Assembly (NCBI GenBank): GCA_902776185.1
Contig: CACYPH010000001.1
Coordinates: forward strand, 99,940 to 163,939
Source: an uncultured Ruminococcus sp.
GTDB taxonomy: Bacteria; Bacillota; Clostridia; Oscillospirales; Acutalibacteraceae
DNA: 64,000 nt
Direction: 5' to 3'
Made by a program: the position numbers and the translations under genes. Shown here piece by piece: positions 1 to 9,207 of this stretch (position 1 is its first letter; every line of letters starts with the position of its first letter). The notes below the pieces were generated by a model. That model did not search any database and was not told the origin of the DNA. It was given only the letters and a program-made list of their open reading frames with translations.

Positions 1-329
1 TCGCTGCAATCGCTTTTCTTTATCTTCGGACAAAGATAGTGGATGTCTAAACGCCGTGTAAAATGGAACAGCGCGTTGAATAATCGTTTTCGATCCTCCG
101 TCAGCTCATTCACATACACGGACTCTCGACGAATCAGCGGACCTGTATGGATCGCGTGGAACGGATAGCCGAGATAACGGATATGCGCGTCCATAGCTTC
201 GACCGCATTCGTAATATCCACGCTTTGGTCATGCAATACCATCGCGACCTGATAGTACGGCGAATGTGGCTCATAAGGGCCAAAGTCGCCTGATTCATCA
301 ATGAATATGCTCAGTATTCTTTCCTGCAT
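1..329 (-). CDS. DUF3800 family protein, N-terminal part (runs off the window)
   Basis: The reverse strand encodes about 109 residues with no stop before the window edge. It opens with MQERILSIFIDESGDFGPY; the FIDESGD motif near the N-terminus is the hallmark of the DUF3800 family, which has an RNase H-like fold, carries conserved acidic residues, and is common in prophages and defence islands. The biochemical role is not established from this sequence. The ATG at 327-329 is used, but in-frame GTG and TTG codons lie just upstream and are better spaced from an AGAGGG sequence at about 345, so the true start may be a few codons earlier. It is divergent from hsdR and lies in what looks like an integrated element. 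The family call is confident; the function is not. Confidence 0.8.
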   Translation of the reverse strand, partial: MQERILSIFIDESGDFGPYEPHSPYYQVAMVLHDQSVDITNAVEAMDAHIRYLGYPFHAIHTGPLIRRESVYVNELTEDRKRLFNALFHFTRRLDIHYLCPKIKKSDCS

Positions 330-360
330 ATACAACACCAAACCCTCTGAAAAGAAAAGC

Positions 361-450
361 GGCGGGGAAATTCCCCGCCATTCGGTGGACCAGGGTCTTT
401 CGACCAGCCCTAATCAGTTGAACAACTGATTTATTGTACTATTATTATAG
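361..450. promoter_or_regulatory. Divergent promoter region with two palindromes between DUF3800 and hsdR
   Basis: Two inverted repeats lie here. One is GGCGGGGAA/TTCCCCGCC at 361-379. The other is a perfect ATCAGTTG-aa-CAACTGAT at 413-430. A candidate rightward promoter is TTGAAC (418-423), a 16-bp spacer and TATTAT (440-445), so the second palindrome covers the -35 hexamer as an operator would. Another TCAGTTG copy lies at about 462. The rest of 451-606 is AT-rich and holds no gene. The regulatory role is inference. Confidence 0.4.
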
Positions 451-606
451 CCGAATAATGCTCAGTTGTCAACATGATAAAAGTATTATTCACAGTTTCT
501 TTCTTATATATTCATATAAGCAATACACGCATTGATTTTCTGTACGAATGGTGATAGAATATATAAGGATAAGTATAAATTTGGCAGAATCTGTTGCGAG
601 GTGACG

Positions 607-3348
607 ATGATGACTCCTGAGCAGAGAGCAAGACAAATAATAGACGCGAAGCTGGAGCAGTCCGGTTGGATCATTCAGAATATGCGCGATCTCAATGTAT
701 CAGCCGGTGCAGGCGTAGCGGTACGAGAGTTCCCTACGAGTACCGGTCCGGTCGACTATGCGCTTTTTGTGGATGGCAAGCCTGTCGGAGTCATCGAAGC
801 GAAGAAGTCCACCCTCGGAGAAAACATCACGGCTGTTGAAGAACAGTCCTCGCGCTATGCTCACAGTTCTCTCAAATACATCAAGGTCGATTACAAGATC
901 CGTTTTGCCTATGAAGCCACGGACAAGGTGATCCGCTTCACTGATTACAACGACATCAAGTACCGTTCCCGTACGGTATTCTCTTTCCATAGACCCGAAA
1001 CACTTCGGAAGTTAGACAAAGCCGACAATACCATCCGCAACAATATGAAGCAGTTTCCTGAGCTGGACAAGTCCGGTTTCAGAAAGTGTCAGATCACCGC
1101 TATCGAAAATCTCGACGCTTCCTTAGCGGATAACCGTCCTCGCGCTCTTATTCAGATGGCGACCGGTTCGGGCAAAACCTTCACCGCGATCACAGCAGCA
1201 TACCGTATGCTGAAATATGGCAAAATGAACCGCATCCTGTTCCTCGTCGATACCAAGAGCCTCGGCGAACAGGCAGAGCGCGAGTTCCTTGCCTATACAC
1301 CCAATGATGATCCGCGATCCTTTTCTCAGCTTTACGGAGTTACCCGACTCAAGACCTCTTATATTCCCGACGATACACAGATCTGCATCAGCACGATCCA
1401 GCGTATGTACTCTATCCTCAAGGGTGAGGAGCTCGACGAGAGCAACGAAGAAGTCAGTCTCAACGAGGTCGCTTTTGCTGATTCACAGCCGAGAAAAGAG
1501 GTCGTCTATAACGCCAAGTACCCGCCGGAGTTCTTTGACTGTATCATCGTCGATGAATGTCACCGCTCAATCTACAACGTATGGAGCCAGGTGCTGTCCT
1601 ACTTTGACGCCTTCATCATCGGTTTGACCGCTACGCCGGACAAGCGTACCTTTGCGTATTTCAACGAGAATGTCGTCAGCGAATATCCGCGCGAGCAGGC
1701 GATCATCGACGGCGTCAATGTCGGCGAGGACATCTACCTGATCGAAACTGAAATCACCAAGAACGGCGCTCATATCATGAAGCAGATGATCGAGCACCGT
1801 GATAGACTGACGCGCGAAAAACGCTGGCAACAGCTCGACGAGGATATCGACTACAAGCCCACCAATCTCGACCGTGATATTGTCAACAAAAGCCAGATCA
1901 GAACGATCATCAAAACCTTTAAAGAAAAGGTTTGCACCGAGCTGTTCCCACGCCGTAAGGAAGTTCCCAAGACCCTGATATTTGCGAAAACCGACAGCCA
2001 TGCCGACGACATCATCCAGATCGTCCGTGAAGAATTCGGCGAAGGTAATGATTTTTGCAAGAAGATCACCTATAACGCCGAGAATCCCGAGTCGGTTCTC
2101 AGCTCATTCCGCAACGATTTCAATCCGCGAATTGCGGTCACTGTCGATATGATCGCTACCGGCACCGACGTCAAACCCATCGAGTGCCTGCTGTTCATGC
2201 GCGACGTCCGCAGCAGGAATTACTATGAGCAGATGATCGGTCGCGGCACGCGCACACTCGGCAAGGATGACCTGCAAAACGTCAGCCCCTCGGCGACCGA
2301 AGCGAAAGATCACTTTGTCGTGATCGACGCGGTAGGCGTCACACAATCCAAGAAAACCGAGACACGCACCCTTGAGCGCAAGCCATCTGTCCCGATGAAA
2401 GAGCTGATGTTCAATGTCGCTCTCGGCTCACGCGACGCGGACACCCTCACCTCACTCGCAAACCGTATCATCCGCCTCAACAGCAGGATGACCGATAAAG
2501 AGCGCAAAAAGTTCACCGATACGGTGGGCGTCAGCGCCAACCTTGCGGCAGAGAATCTGCTCAACGCCTTTGACGAGGATGTTATCCGTCAGCGCGCACA
2601 GCACGACAACGGCGTGGATATCCCCACCGATGAACAGCTTGCCGAGGCGAAAGAAGCGCTGATCACCGAGGCGGTCACACCGTTCCAAGATAACAGCAAG
2701 AATACCGTCATCGAGGAGATCCGCCGCAGTCACGACCAGATCATGGACGACGTGAACCTCGACACGGTTCTCTTTGCCGGCTTCGATACCGACAAAGAAG
2801 CGAACGCCGATAAGGTCATCAAGACCTTCCGTGAATTCATCGACGAGAACAAGGACGAGATCATCGCCCTGCGGATCATCTATAACGAAACGTACAAGGA
2901 TCGCCCGATGGTGATCGCTCAGCTCAAAGAGCTATATGAAAAGCTCAGGCAGAAGGGCGTCAGCGTAGAACGCCTCTGGGATTGCTACGCGATAAAGCAG
3001 CCCGATAAGGTCAAGAAAGGCACAGTTGCACAGCTCACCGACCTGATCTCTATCATCCGTTTTGAGATGGGCTATGCGGACAACCTTGTTCCCTTTGCCG
3101 ATAAGGTGAATTATAACTTCATGCAGTGGACGCTTCGCCGCAATGCCGGAGCGGTACACTTTACCGATGAACAGATGGACTGGCTGCGCCTGATCAAGGA
3201 TCATATCATCGCGTCCCTGAGCATAGAACCCGACGACCTCGAACTCAGCCCCTTCGACCGCAAAGGCGGTCTCGGCAGATTCTACGAGGTCTTCGGCGAT
3301 AGCTACGAAGCGATTTTACACGAACTCAATATAGAACTGGTAGCTTAA
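607..3348 (+). CDS. hsdR: Type I restriction endonuclease, R (HsdR) subunit
   Basis: Motor and nuclease subunit of a type I restriction-modification complex, which translocates and cleaves DNA lacking the cognate methylation. The N-terminal PD-(D/E)xK nuclease residues are visible as D50, E64 and K66 (VDYALF...VIEAKK). A superfamily 2 helicase core follows: motif I MATGSGKTF near 185, motif II DECH near 316, LTATP near 340 and motif VI QMIGRGTRT near 542. The C-terminal third matches the EcoEI-type R C-terminal region. Length (about 913 aa) is normal. The frame is open upstream to 532, but GCGAGG at 595-600 favours ATG 607 (or 610). Codon use is GC-rich like hsdM and unlike the AT-rich genes between them. 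It is the first gene of the cluster. Confidence 0.95.
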   Translation: MMTPEQRARQIIDAKLEQSGWIIQNMRDLNVSAGAGVAVREFPTSTGPVDYALFVDGKPVGVIEAKKSTLGENITAVEEQSSRYAHSSLKYIKVDYKIRFAYEATDKVIRFTDYNDIKYRSRTVFSFHRPETLRKLDKADNTIRNNMKQFPELDKSGFRKCQITAIENLDASLADNRPRALIQMATGSGKTFTAITAAYRMLKYGKMNRILFLVDTKSLGEQAEREFLAYTPNDDPRSFSQLYGVTRLKTSYIPDDTQICISTIQRMYSILKGEELDESNEEVSLNEVAFADSQPRKEVVYNAKYPPEFFDCIIVDECHRSIYNVWSQVLSYFDAFIIGLTATPDKRTFAYFNENVVSEYPREQAIIDGVNVGEDIYLIETEITKNGAHIMKQMIEHRDRLTREKRWQQLDEDIDYKPTNLDRDIVNKSQIRTIIKTFKEKVCTELFPRRKEVPKTLIFAKTDSHADDIIQIVREEFGEGNDFCKKITYNAENPESVLSSFRNDFNPRIAVTVDMIATGTDVKPIECLLFMRDVRSRNYYEQMIGRGTRTLGKDDLQNVSPSATEAKDHFVVIDAVGVTQSKKTETRTLERKPSVPMKELMFNVALGSRDADTLTSLANRIIRLNSRMTDKERKKFTDTVGVSANLAAENLLNAFDEDVIRQRAQHDNGVDIPTDEQLAEAKEALITEAVTPFQDNSKNTVIEEIRRSHDQIMDDVNLDTVLFAGFDTDKEANADKVIKTFREFIDENKDEIIALRIIYNETYKDRPMVIAQLKELYEKLRQKGVSVERLWDCYAIKQPDKVKKGTVAQLTDLISIIRFEMGYADNLVPFADKVNYNFMQWTLRRNAGAVHFTDEQMDWLRLIKDHIIASLSIEPDDLELSPFDRKGGLGRFYEVFGDSYEAILHELNIELVA

Positions 3349-3358
3349 AGGAGAAGAA

Positions 3359-3583
3359 ATGAATCAAAATAATATTTCCATTTTGGAATTAAATGCACTA
3401 AATAAAGTGATTTCGTATGTTGGCGGAAGTTGCAAGGAAGCAATCAGCGAAACAGAAACTGAACTCGCAAAAGAGTGCTTGAAAAAGTTTGCTGATAATG
3501 CGCCTAAGTGGAACGACGAGCAGAAGAAGCAGTTTAAATCCCTTGTGGACTTGTTACAAAATCCGAGTAAATATAAACCTTAG
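3359..3583 (+). CDS. Small hypothetical protein between hsdR and hsdS
   Basis: A 74-residue acidic, mostly helical protein with no membrane segment and no motif I recognise. It starts 10 nt after hsdR with a good AAAGGAG site and ends 14 nt before hsdS, so it is almost certainly co-transcribed with them. Base composition changes sharply to AT-rich at its start, and this continues through hsdS and the next two genes. A role in the restriction system, such as an assembly or regulatory factor, is suggested only by position. Confidence 0.7.
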   Translation: MNQNNISILELNALNKVISYVGGSCKEAISETETELAKECLKKFADNAPKWNDEQKKQFKSLVDLLQNPSKYKP

Positions 3584-3597
3584 CAAAGAGGTATTCA

Positions 3598-4746
3598 ATG
3601 GAGTATAAAAAGTATAAGCTCAGTGAGTGTTGCACTATAATTGCCGGACAATCACCTGAATCAAAATACTATAATACCGATGGAGAAGGACTCCCTTTTT
3701 TTCAAGGGAAAGCTGATTTCGGTGAAGTATATCCTAAAATCCGAGTGTTTTGTTCCAAACCGGTCAAAATCGCAGAAAAAGACGATATATTACTATCTGT
3801 TAGAGCACCTGTTGGACCCACTAATCTTGCACCCGGAAAAGTGTGTATCGGCAGAGGATTAACTGCTATACGTCCTTCAGATATTCTACTTACTAAATAT
3901 CTACTGCTATATCTAAAGAGTTTTGAAATTGAACTTGCAAATCAAGGTACTGGGACAACTTTTAAAGCTATTACTCAATCAGTAATAAAGAATATGGAAA
4001 TATATATCCCAAGTATCCACGATCAAGAACGCATTGTTACTCAAATCGAAGAATCGTTATCTCAGCTTGACAGCGCGGTTGAAACACTGAAAAAGACAAA
4101 ACAGCAGTTAGAGGTTTACCGTCAGTCGGTTTTACGAGAAGTTTTTTCTCAATGTGAACAATCCGTTGAAATAAAAACAGTTTGTAAGCATGTTACCGAT
4201 GGAGATCATATGCCTCCACCCAAAGCCGAGACGGGCATACCTTTCATTATGATTTCCAATATCAATGGTAATACCATTGATTGGAGCGATACATCCTTTG
4301 TCGGCAAGGAGTATTATAATACAATTGGCGATAAAAGGACACCTCAAAAGGGCGATGTTTTATATACCGTTACCGGTTCATTCGGAATTCCGGTATTGAT
4401 TGATTTTGAGAAGGAATTCTGCTTTCAACGACACATCGCGTTATTGCGACCAAACGAAAAAATTGAACAAGAGTTTTTATACTACGCATTGCAGGATAGT
4501 ACCGTATATGCGCAAGCCAGTAAAAGAGCAACCGGAACAGCTCAAAAGACTGTGGGTTTAACTGTACTTAGAACTATCAGTATTCCATTTACTACATCTA
4601 AAGAAAAACAGTCAATGATGGTATCCATCATAAAAAACAGATTATCGCAATGTGATATGGTTGAAAAAACAGTCAATCAATCACTACAACAAGCCAAAGC
4701 ATTACGGCAGAGTATTTTAAAACAAGCTTTTGAGGAGGAAAGATAG
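3598..4746 (+). CDS. hsdS: Type I restriction-modification specificity subunit S
   Basis: DNA-recognition subunit that sets the bipartite target of the HsdM2S methyltransferase and of the full restriction complex. The 382 residues show two target-recognition domains, each starting with a typical KLSECCTII- or VCKHVTDGDHMPPP-like stretch. Each is followed by a conserved helical spacer: EESLSQLDSAVETLKKTKQQ near 150-170, then QSLQQAKALRQSILKQAFEE at the C-terminus. It starts at ATG 3598 after AAAGAGG. It is complete and no second hsdS or recombinase lies nearby, so there is no sign of shufflon-type switching. The gene is AT-rich compared with hsdR and hsdM, as expected for a horizontally exchanged specificity cassette. 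Confidence 0.93.
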   Translation: MEYKKYKLSECCTIIAGQSPESKYYNTDGEGLPFFQGKADFGEVYPKIRVFCSKPVKIAEKDDILLSVRAPVGPTNLAPGKVCIGRGLTAIRPSDILLTKYLLLYLKSFEIELANQGTGTTFKAITQSVIKNMEIYIPSIHDQERIVTQIEESLSQLDSAVETLKKTKQQLEVYRQSVLREVFSQCEQSVEIKTVCKHVTDGDHMPPPKAETGIPFIMISNINGNTIDWSDTSFVGKEYYNTIGDKRTPQKGDVLYTVTGSFGIPVLIDFEKEFCFQRHIALLRPNEKIEQEFLYYALQDSTVYAQASKRATGTAQKTVGLTVLRTISIPFTTSKEKQSMMVSIIKNRLSQCDMVEKTVNQSLQQAKALRQSILKQAFEEER

Positions 4747-5634
4747 ATGAAAAACAAGAAAAATAGAGAGATTGAATTATTCTTTCCATATTATGTAAAC
4801 CAAGAAAGGCTGCTTGATATTTATGCGATTATGAACGGTGGATACTCAGAGTTTTCTGAGGTTACCGCTTCAGAACACACACAGAAAGACAAAAAAGGAA
4901 AAGCTGAGGTAAGTTTTTCTGGCTTTAAAATATTTAACTTTGGTTTAGGTGCGTCAATTGCTGGTGAAATTGGAAATAGTAAAGGCACAAAGAAAGAAGC
5001 TAAAGAAAGAAAAGTACATACGGTTACTTCCGTCCTGAGTATGGTTATTTCAGAATTAAAGAATAAAAACTACCTTCGTGAGATAGAAGAATCGAAGCCG
5101 GGACAATTTGTCTGCTTGGATGTGAATCTTTTAGTTAATTCTATGAGTTCGCTACTTTCAGAATTGACTGATGTTATGAAACTGATGGATAGTTTACAAA
5201 GTGAGGATAATAAAGGTAATGGAAAAAGCAAAAACAAAGGGGTGGGTAATAGTAGTCAAGATACACAAGATGTAGAAATGATTGCTAAGCAGATGAAAAC
5301 CTTGTTTGATGGCGAAGAAATTGTATGCGAAAGAGAAAAATATGCTGTTTTTGGAACTGTGGTTGATTCAAATCTGTACCAGTCTGTACGTTCCGATATT
5401 ATCGGAACAGATTTGCATTGTCTTGCCCAAGTTAAAAGAGTCTTTCCAAATGGTACCGAGCTTATGAAAAATACTGTTTTTTCTAAGTTAAAAGATAAGG
5501 ACTCTAAAGAACAAATGATAAAAGCGCTGAAAGATCTAACCAAAAAGGATATATATGATTTTGAAGCAACTATTATCCCTTCGATTCAAAACAAACCAGT
5601 ATATCAGCTAGAAATAATAGCTTTATATCAATAA
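4747..5634 (+). CDS. Unknown protein inside the type I R-M cluster (DUF6414-like)
   Basis: A 295-residue soluble protein whose start codon abuts the hsdS stop (GGAGGAAAGATAG then ATG), so it is translationally coupled. The N-terminal pattern YYVNQERLLDIYAIMNGGYS and the following glycine-rich GLGASIAGEIGNS stretch resemble, from memory, DUF6414 proteins, but I cannot confirm this. Residues 155-180 form a low-complexity Lys/Gly/Asn/Ser linker between two predicted folded halves. No nuclease, ATPase or methylase motif is visible. The gene is AT-rich. Being locked between hsdS and hsdM suggests an accessory defence function or a cargo gene, which is inference. Confidence 0.75.
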   Translation: MKNKKNREIELFFPYYVNQERLLDIYAIMNGGYSEFSEVTASEHTQKDKKGKAEVSFSGFKIFNFGLGASIAGEIGNSKGTKKEAKERKVHTVTSVLSMVISELKNKNYLREIEESKPGQFVCLDVNLLVNSMSSLLSELTDVMKLMDSLQSEDNKGNGKSKNKGVGNSSQDTQDVEMIAKQMKTLFDGEEIVCEREKYAVFGTVVDSNLYQSVRSDIIGTDLHCLAQVKRVFPNGTELMKNTVFSKLKDKDSKEQMIKALKDLTKKDIYDFEATIIPSIQNKPVYQLEIIALYQ

Positions 5635-5648
5635 ACGGAGGTAGAAGA

Positions 5649-6248
5649 ATGGCTGAATCATCTTTATCTGACTGGATAATGGTAGGTGTAACTATAGTTT
5701 ATGTAATAGCAACAGTATGCATTTTTATAGCAAATAATAAGTCTGCTAAAGCAGCTGAAAAGCAATTACAGCAAATGAAAAAACAATTTGAGGAAAATGA
5801 TAGACCTATACTTGAAGCTGAGTTTCTATACTCCGGATCCTACTTCGGAATTCGATTTAGAAACCATGGTAATCATACAGCGCAAAAGGTAGCTATTAGT
5901 TTATCAGACGATTTTATCACAAGTGTTGAATCTGTTGATCGATTCGGAGTTGTGAAAAATCTTCGTACACAACTACAGCGAGAAAAGGTGGTCGGTGTTC
6001 ATCAGCATTACGATATTATTCTAGGTAAATATGATGATTATAAAAGAATAGAAGAAAGAATTCCAGCTACCGGAAGAATTCTTTACTATTATAACGATAA
6101 AGCTTATAAGTCGGACTTTTATTTTGATTTTGATAGTTATAACCCTGTTTATACAATTGGAAGTCCTGATGATGCGCTAATCAAAGAAATATCTGAATTA
6201 TCTAATCAACTTCGGCAGATGAATATGAGGTCTATCACTAAGCTTTAG
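5649..6248 (+). CDS. Single-pass membrane protein with coiled coil, inside the R-M cluster
   Basis: A 199-residue protein with one membrane helix at about residues 9-29 (WIMVGVTIVYVIATVCIFIA). A short coiled coil rich in K, Q and E follows (KAAEKQLQQMKKQFEE), then a cytoplasmic-looking beta-rich domain from RPILEAEF onward and a final helix. It starts 14 nt after the previous gene with an ACGGAGG site. Similar small proteins with one membrane helix followed by a coiled coil and an RP motif are frequent passengers in bacterial defence islands, but no activity is known to me. It is AT-rich like its upstream neighbours. Function unknown. Confidence 0.75.
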   Translation: MAESSLSDWIMVGVTIVYVIATVCIFIANNKSAKAAEKQLQQMKKQFEENDRPILEAEFLYSGSYFGIRFRNHGNHTAQKVAISLSDDFITSVESVDRFGVVKNLRTQLQREKVVGVHQHYDIILGKYDDYKRIEERIPATGRILYYYNDKAYKSDFYFDFDSYNPVYTIGSPDDALIKEISELSNQLRQMNMRSITKL

Positions 6249-6281
6249 TGAGATAATTGAATGGAATTATAGGAGAAACAA

Positions 6282-7769
6282 ATGCCTGACCAAACATCAA
6301 CAATCGTATCAAAAGTATGGGGAATGTGTAATCCGCTGCGGGATGACGGCGTGTCTTACGGCGATTATCTGGAGCAGCTGACCTACCTCATCTTCATCAA
6401 AATGTCATATGAATACTCTCTGCCGCCTTACAGGCGCAACGTCGGTATCCCCGAGGGCTACACCTGGGCGGATATGAACTCGCTCAAGGGCGCTGAGCTG
6501 GAGGAGAAGTACAAGGCGATCCTCGAGAAGCTCGGCGAGCAGGGCGGTATCCTCACCAAGATCTTCAAGGGCGCTGTCAACAAGATCAGCAACGCCGCTA
6601 TCCTCTATCGCGTCGTCCAGATGATCGATAAGGAAAAGTGGGTGTCGATGTCCTCGGACGTCAAGGGCGAAATCTATGAGGGACTCTTGCAGAAGAACGC
6701 GGAGGATATCAAGAGCGGCGCCGGTCAGTATTTTACGCCCCGTCCGCTGATCCGCGCGATGGTGCGCTGTGTCCGTCCCGAACCGATGAAAACCGTAGCG
6801 GATCCCTGCTGCGGCAGCGGCGGCTTCTTCCTTGCGGCGCATGAGTATATCGCCGATCCCGCGCATTATACCCTCGACCGTGAGGCAAAGGAGTTTTTGA
6901 AGAGCAAGACCTTCTACGGCAACGAGATCGTCCCCGCGACCTACAAGACCGCGCTGATGAATCTGTATCTGCACAACATCGGCGATATCTACGGCGATGT
7001 GCCGATCACGCTCGGCGACGCGCTGTTGACCGATCCCGGTACGCGCGTTGACTATGTGTTGACGAATCCACCCTTCGGCAAGAAATCTTCGATCACCTTC
7101 ACCAACGACGAGGGTGAGCAGGAAGAGGACGAGCTGGTATATAACCGTCAGGACTTCTGGACGACCAGCTCCAACAAACAGCTCAATTTCGTTCAGCATA
7201 TCCACACCCTGCTCAAAGCGAACGGTAAAGCGGCTGTCGTCGTGCCGGATAATGTGCTGTTTGAGGGCGGCGCCGGTGAGACCGTGCGTAAGAAGCTGCT
7301 CGAAACCACCGACCTGCATACGATCCTGCGCCTGCCGACCGGTATCTTCTACAAGCCCGGCGTCAAGGCGAATGTCATCTTCTTCGATAAGCGTCCAGCG
7401 AGCGCCGATGTGCAGACCAAGGAGGTCTGGATCTATGACCTGCGGACGAATATGCATTTTACCTTGAAGCAGAATCCGATGAAGGACGCTGACCTCGAGG
7501 ATTTTATACAGTGCTATAATCCCGAGAATCGCCATCAGCGCAAGGAAACATGGAGTGAGGATAACCCCGACGGCAGATGGAGAAGATACAGCATCGACGA
7601 TGTCCTTGCAAGGGATAAAACGAGCCTCGATATCTTCTGGATCAAGGACAAGTCCTTAGCCGACCTCGATAACCTACCCTCGCCCGACGCCCTCGCCGCG
7701 GATATCATCGAAAACCTCCAGAGCGCTCTGGAGAGCTTCAAGGAACTGCAAGCACAATTGGATAAATAA
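6282..7769 (+). CDS. hsdM: Type I restriction-modification methyltransferase M subunit
   Basis: SAM-dependent N6-adenine methyltransferase that pairs with HsdS to modify the target site. The N-terminal HsdM helical domain (residues 1-130) is followed by the catalytic domain: SAM-binding motif DPCCGSGGFF near residue 175 and catalytic motif NPPFG near 263. The AGQYFTPRPLIRAMV segment typical of HsdM precedes the SAM site. Length is 495 aa, normal. ATG 6282 follows a GGAG site (about 6271). Base composition returns abruptly to the GC-richer style of hsdR, so the AT-rich block 3359-6248 lies between two GC-rich partners. A terminator follows. Confidence 0.95.
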   Translation: MPDQTSTIVSKVWGMCNPLRDDGVSYGDYLEQLTYLIFIKMSYEYSLPPYRRNVGIPEGYTWADMNSLKGAELEEKYKAILEKLGEQGGILTKIFKGAVNKISNAAILYRVVQMIDKEKWVSMSSDVKGEIYEGLLQKNAEDIKSGAGQYFTPRPLIRAMVRCVRPEPMKTVADPCCGSGGFFLAAHEYIADPAHYTLDREAKEFLKSKTFYGNEIVPATYKTALMNLYLHNIGDIYGDVPITLGDALLTDPGTRVDYVLTNPPFGKKSSITFTNDEGEQEEDELVYNRQDFWTTSSNKQLNFVQHIHTLLKANGKAAVVVPDNVLFEGGAGETVRKKLLETTDLHTILRLPTGIFYKPGVKANVIFFDKRPASADVQTKEVWIYDLRTNMHFTLKQNPMKDADLEDFIQCYNPENRHQRKETWSEDNPDGRWRRYSIDDVLARDKTSLDIFWIKDKSLADLDNLPSPDALAADIIENLQSALESFKELQAQLDK

Positions 7770-7773
7770 CTGC

Positions 7774-7811
7774 AATCCACTCTGATTGATTTCAGGGTGG
7801 ATGTTCTTTTA
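7774..7811 (+). terminator. Rho-independent terminator after hsdM
   Basis: An 11-bp stem, ATCCACTCTGA pairing with TCAGGGTGGAT (one G-U), closes a TTGATT loop and is followed by GTTCTTTT. It lies 5 nt after the hsdM stop and would end the R-M transcript. Confidence 0.8.
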
Positions 7812-7840
7812 TGGCTCTGCATAGGGAGTGTCTATTGAAC

Positions 7841-8083
7841 TAACAAATTTGTTTAACCTCAACTGAAATCTCAGCACAACTAAATCAACTCAAAAACGGC
7901 TTGAACACTGACTCTTCAAGTGAAATGCAAGATGTTTTACAGCATTTTGGAGTCAAAATCAAAGATCATAGTGAAATCACCCTACCTTCTCCTAAAAATG
8001 CGATACAGCTCAATTCTGGACGTTTTAAAGCTATTTTACGATACAGTTCAGACTGTATTATCTTACACTTGCAAATGGGCTAA
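7841..8083 (+). pseudogene. Possible gene remnant or orphan ORF
   Basis: A frame of about 80 codons reads through to a stop at 8081-8083 but has no convincing start or ribosome binding site; a short version could begin at TTG 7901. The translated C-terminal part (for example MQDVLQHFGVKIKDHSEI) is not low complexity, but I do not recognise it. It is convergent with and abuts the next gene. It may be the tail of a gene truncated during island assembly, or it may not be expressed. Nothing else is visible in 7812-8079. Confidence 0.25.
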
Positions 8084-8955
8084 CTAATTGACTGTTTATC
8101 CTCCACAGTATCGCTTTCTCGTTTCACGATAAAGCTGTCGATGATATCGGCGTTATAGAGAAGGGTAAGCACATAGGCTTTCGGATTATGTACCCGCTTG
8201 GTTGTATGATCTATCTGATCAAAGACTTTTTCTATTTGCTCAGAGGTAATTTTCAAAAATTTGCTTCTGACAGCTTCTTTTGAATACTTCTTTTTACCAA
8301 TATGAAAATCTTGGCTCATAGAATAAAACGGTTCCATGATCAACTCCATTATCTCATACACGCGTTCAGAGCCATATTTCACCACTAACGCCTCATATCG
8401 GATATTTCTTTCGATCAAATCCCGATAAAACCCTGTTTGCTTCATCGTTTGATTCTCGCGCACGCGCGCGTTCAATCGTGTCTTGTCTTTTGTTATATCA
8501 GTACTTGCTCTATTAGTGCTTGATATATTAGTATTTAATTGTGTGGGGTTCGCCTGTATAGGAAAATCCTGTTTAGGCTTTTCCTGATCAGGGCTTTCTG
8601 TAACAGGTTTTACCTTTTGTGGTTTTTGCGGTTCATGGTTATTGGATTCAGAGAGTTTGCAGGCAGGGTGTTCATAGATAACATATTCCATCCTGCCAAG
8701 ACTGCCGTCCTTACGACGGAATCGTTTTCGAACCAAATAGCCCTCTGCTTCTAATTCTTTTAGTGCTGTAGAAATAGAATCAACACCGTCCTTGCAAATG
8801 CTCGCAAGCCCTCTGGTAGTATAGTCCCAATCCTCCGGCAGCGACAGCATGAGCGACAATAACCCCTTCGCTTTGAGAGATAGATTCTTGTTCTTGAAAT
8901 GGTGATTGCTCATGATCGTGAAATCTTTTGTTTTTTCAATTCTGAATACTGACAT
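8080..8955 (-). CDS. Helix-turn-helix / DUF6017 protein typical of conjugative elements
   Basis: A 291-residue protein. Residues 1-100 form a winged-helix domain with the opening SVFRIEKTKDFTIMSNHHF and LSLKAKGLLSLMLSLPEDWD, as in replication-initiator-like proteins of Firmicutes integrative elements. A variable linker with many P, K, Q and T residues occupies about 105-170. The C-terminal domain (about 175-280, LIERNIRYEALVVKYGSERV...MELIMEPFY...VRSKFLKITSEQIEKVFDQI) matches the DUF6017 pattern as I know it. Such genes usually sit in ICE or plasmid-derived modules, where a DNA-binding or replication role is assumed. ATG at 8953-8955 with AGGAGG upstream. It supports the view that 1-9230 is integrated mobile DNA. 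Confidence 0.85.
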   Translation of the reverse strand: MSVFRIEKTKDFTIMSNHHFKNKNLSLKAKGLLSLMLSLPEDWDYTTRGLASICKDGVDSISTALKELEAEGYLVRKRFRRKDGSLGRMEYVIYEHPACKLSESNNHEPQKPQKVKPVTESPDQEKPKQDFPIQANPTQLNTNISSTNRASTDITKDKTRLNARVRENQTMKQTGFYRDLIERNIRYEALVVKYGSERVYEIMELIMEPFYSMSQDFHIGKKKYSKEAVRSKFLKITSEQIEKVFDQIDHTTKRVHNPKAYVLTLLYNADIIDSFIVKRESDTVEDKQSIS

Positions 8956-9129
8956 TTATTGTCCTCCTAAAGTTTAAAAAATGGCATAAAAATATCCCTG
9001 ACATGATATCAGGGAATATATAAATATTTATATATTGAGTTTTACATAATTCGTTTGCTACCTGTGCTTCAACTCATTTTGGTTCATTATTAGTTCATTG
9101 TTTTAGTGAAATCTTATGCAATAAAGTGA

Positions 9130-9193
9130 AACGTCGTGAAAGCAAGAATGGCTTAAAACCTGACTTTCTGACACTTCGTGCAACGTCGTGAAA
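9130..9193 (+). repeat. 12-bp direct repeats next to a tRNA remnant (possible integrase arm sites)
   Basis: The exact 12-mer AACGTCGTGAAA occurs at 9130-9141 and 9182-9193, 52 bp apart, just left of the tRNA 3' fragment. Paired direct repeats beside an attachment core are what tyrosine integrase arm-type sites look like. No integrase gene is within the window, so this reading is inference. Confidence 0.4.
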
Positions 9194-9207
9194 CACCAAT
9201 GTTTTGC

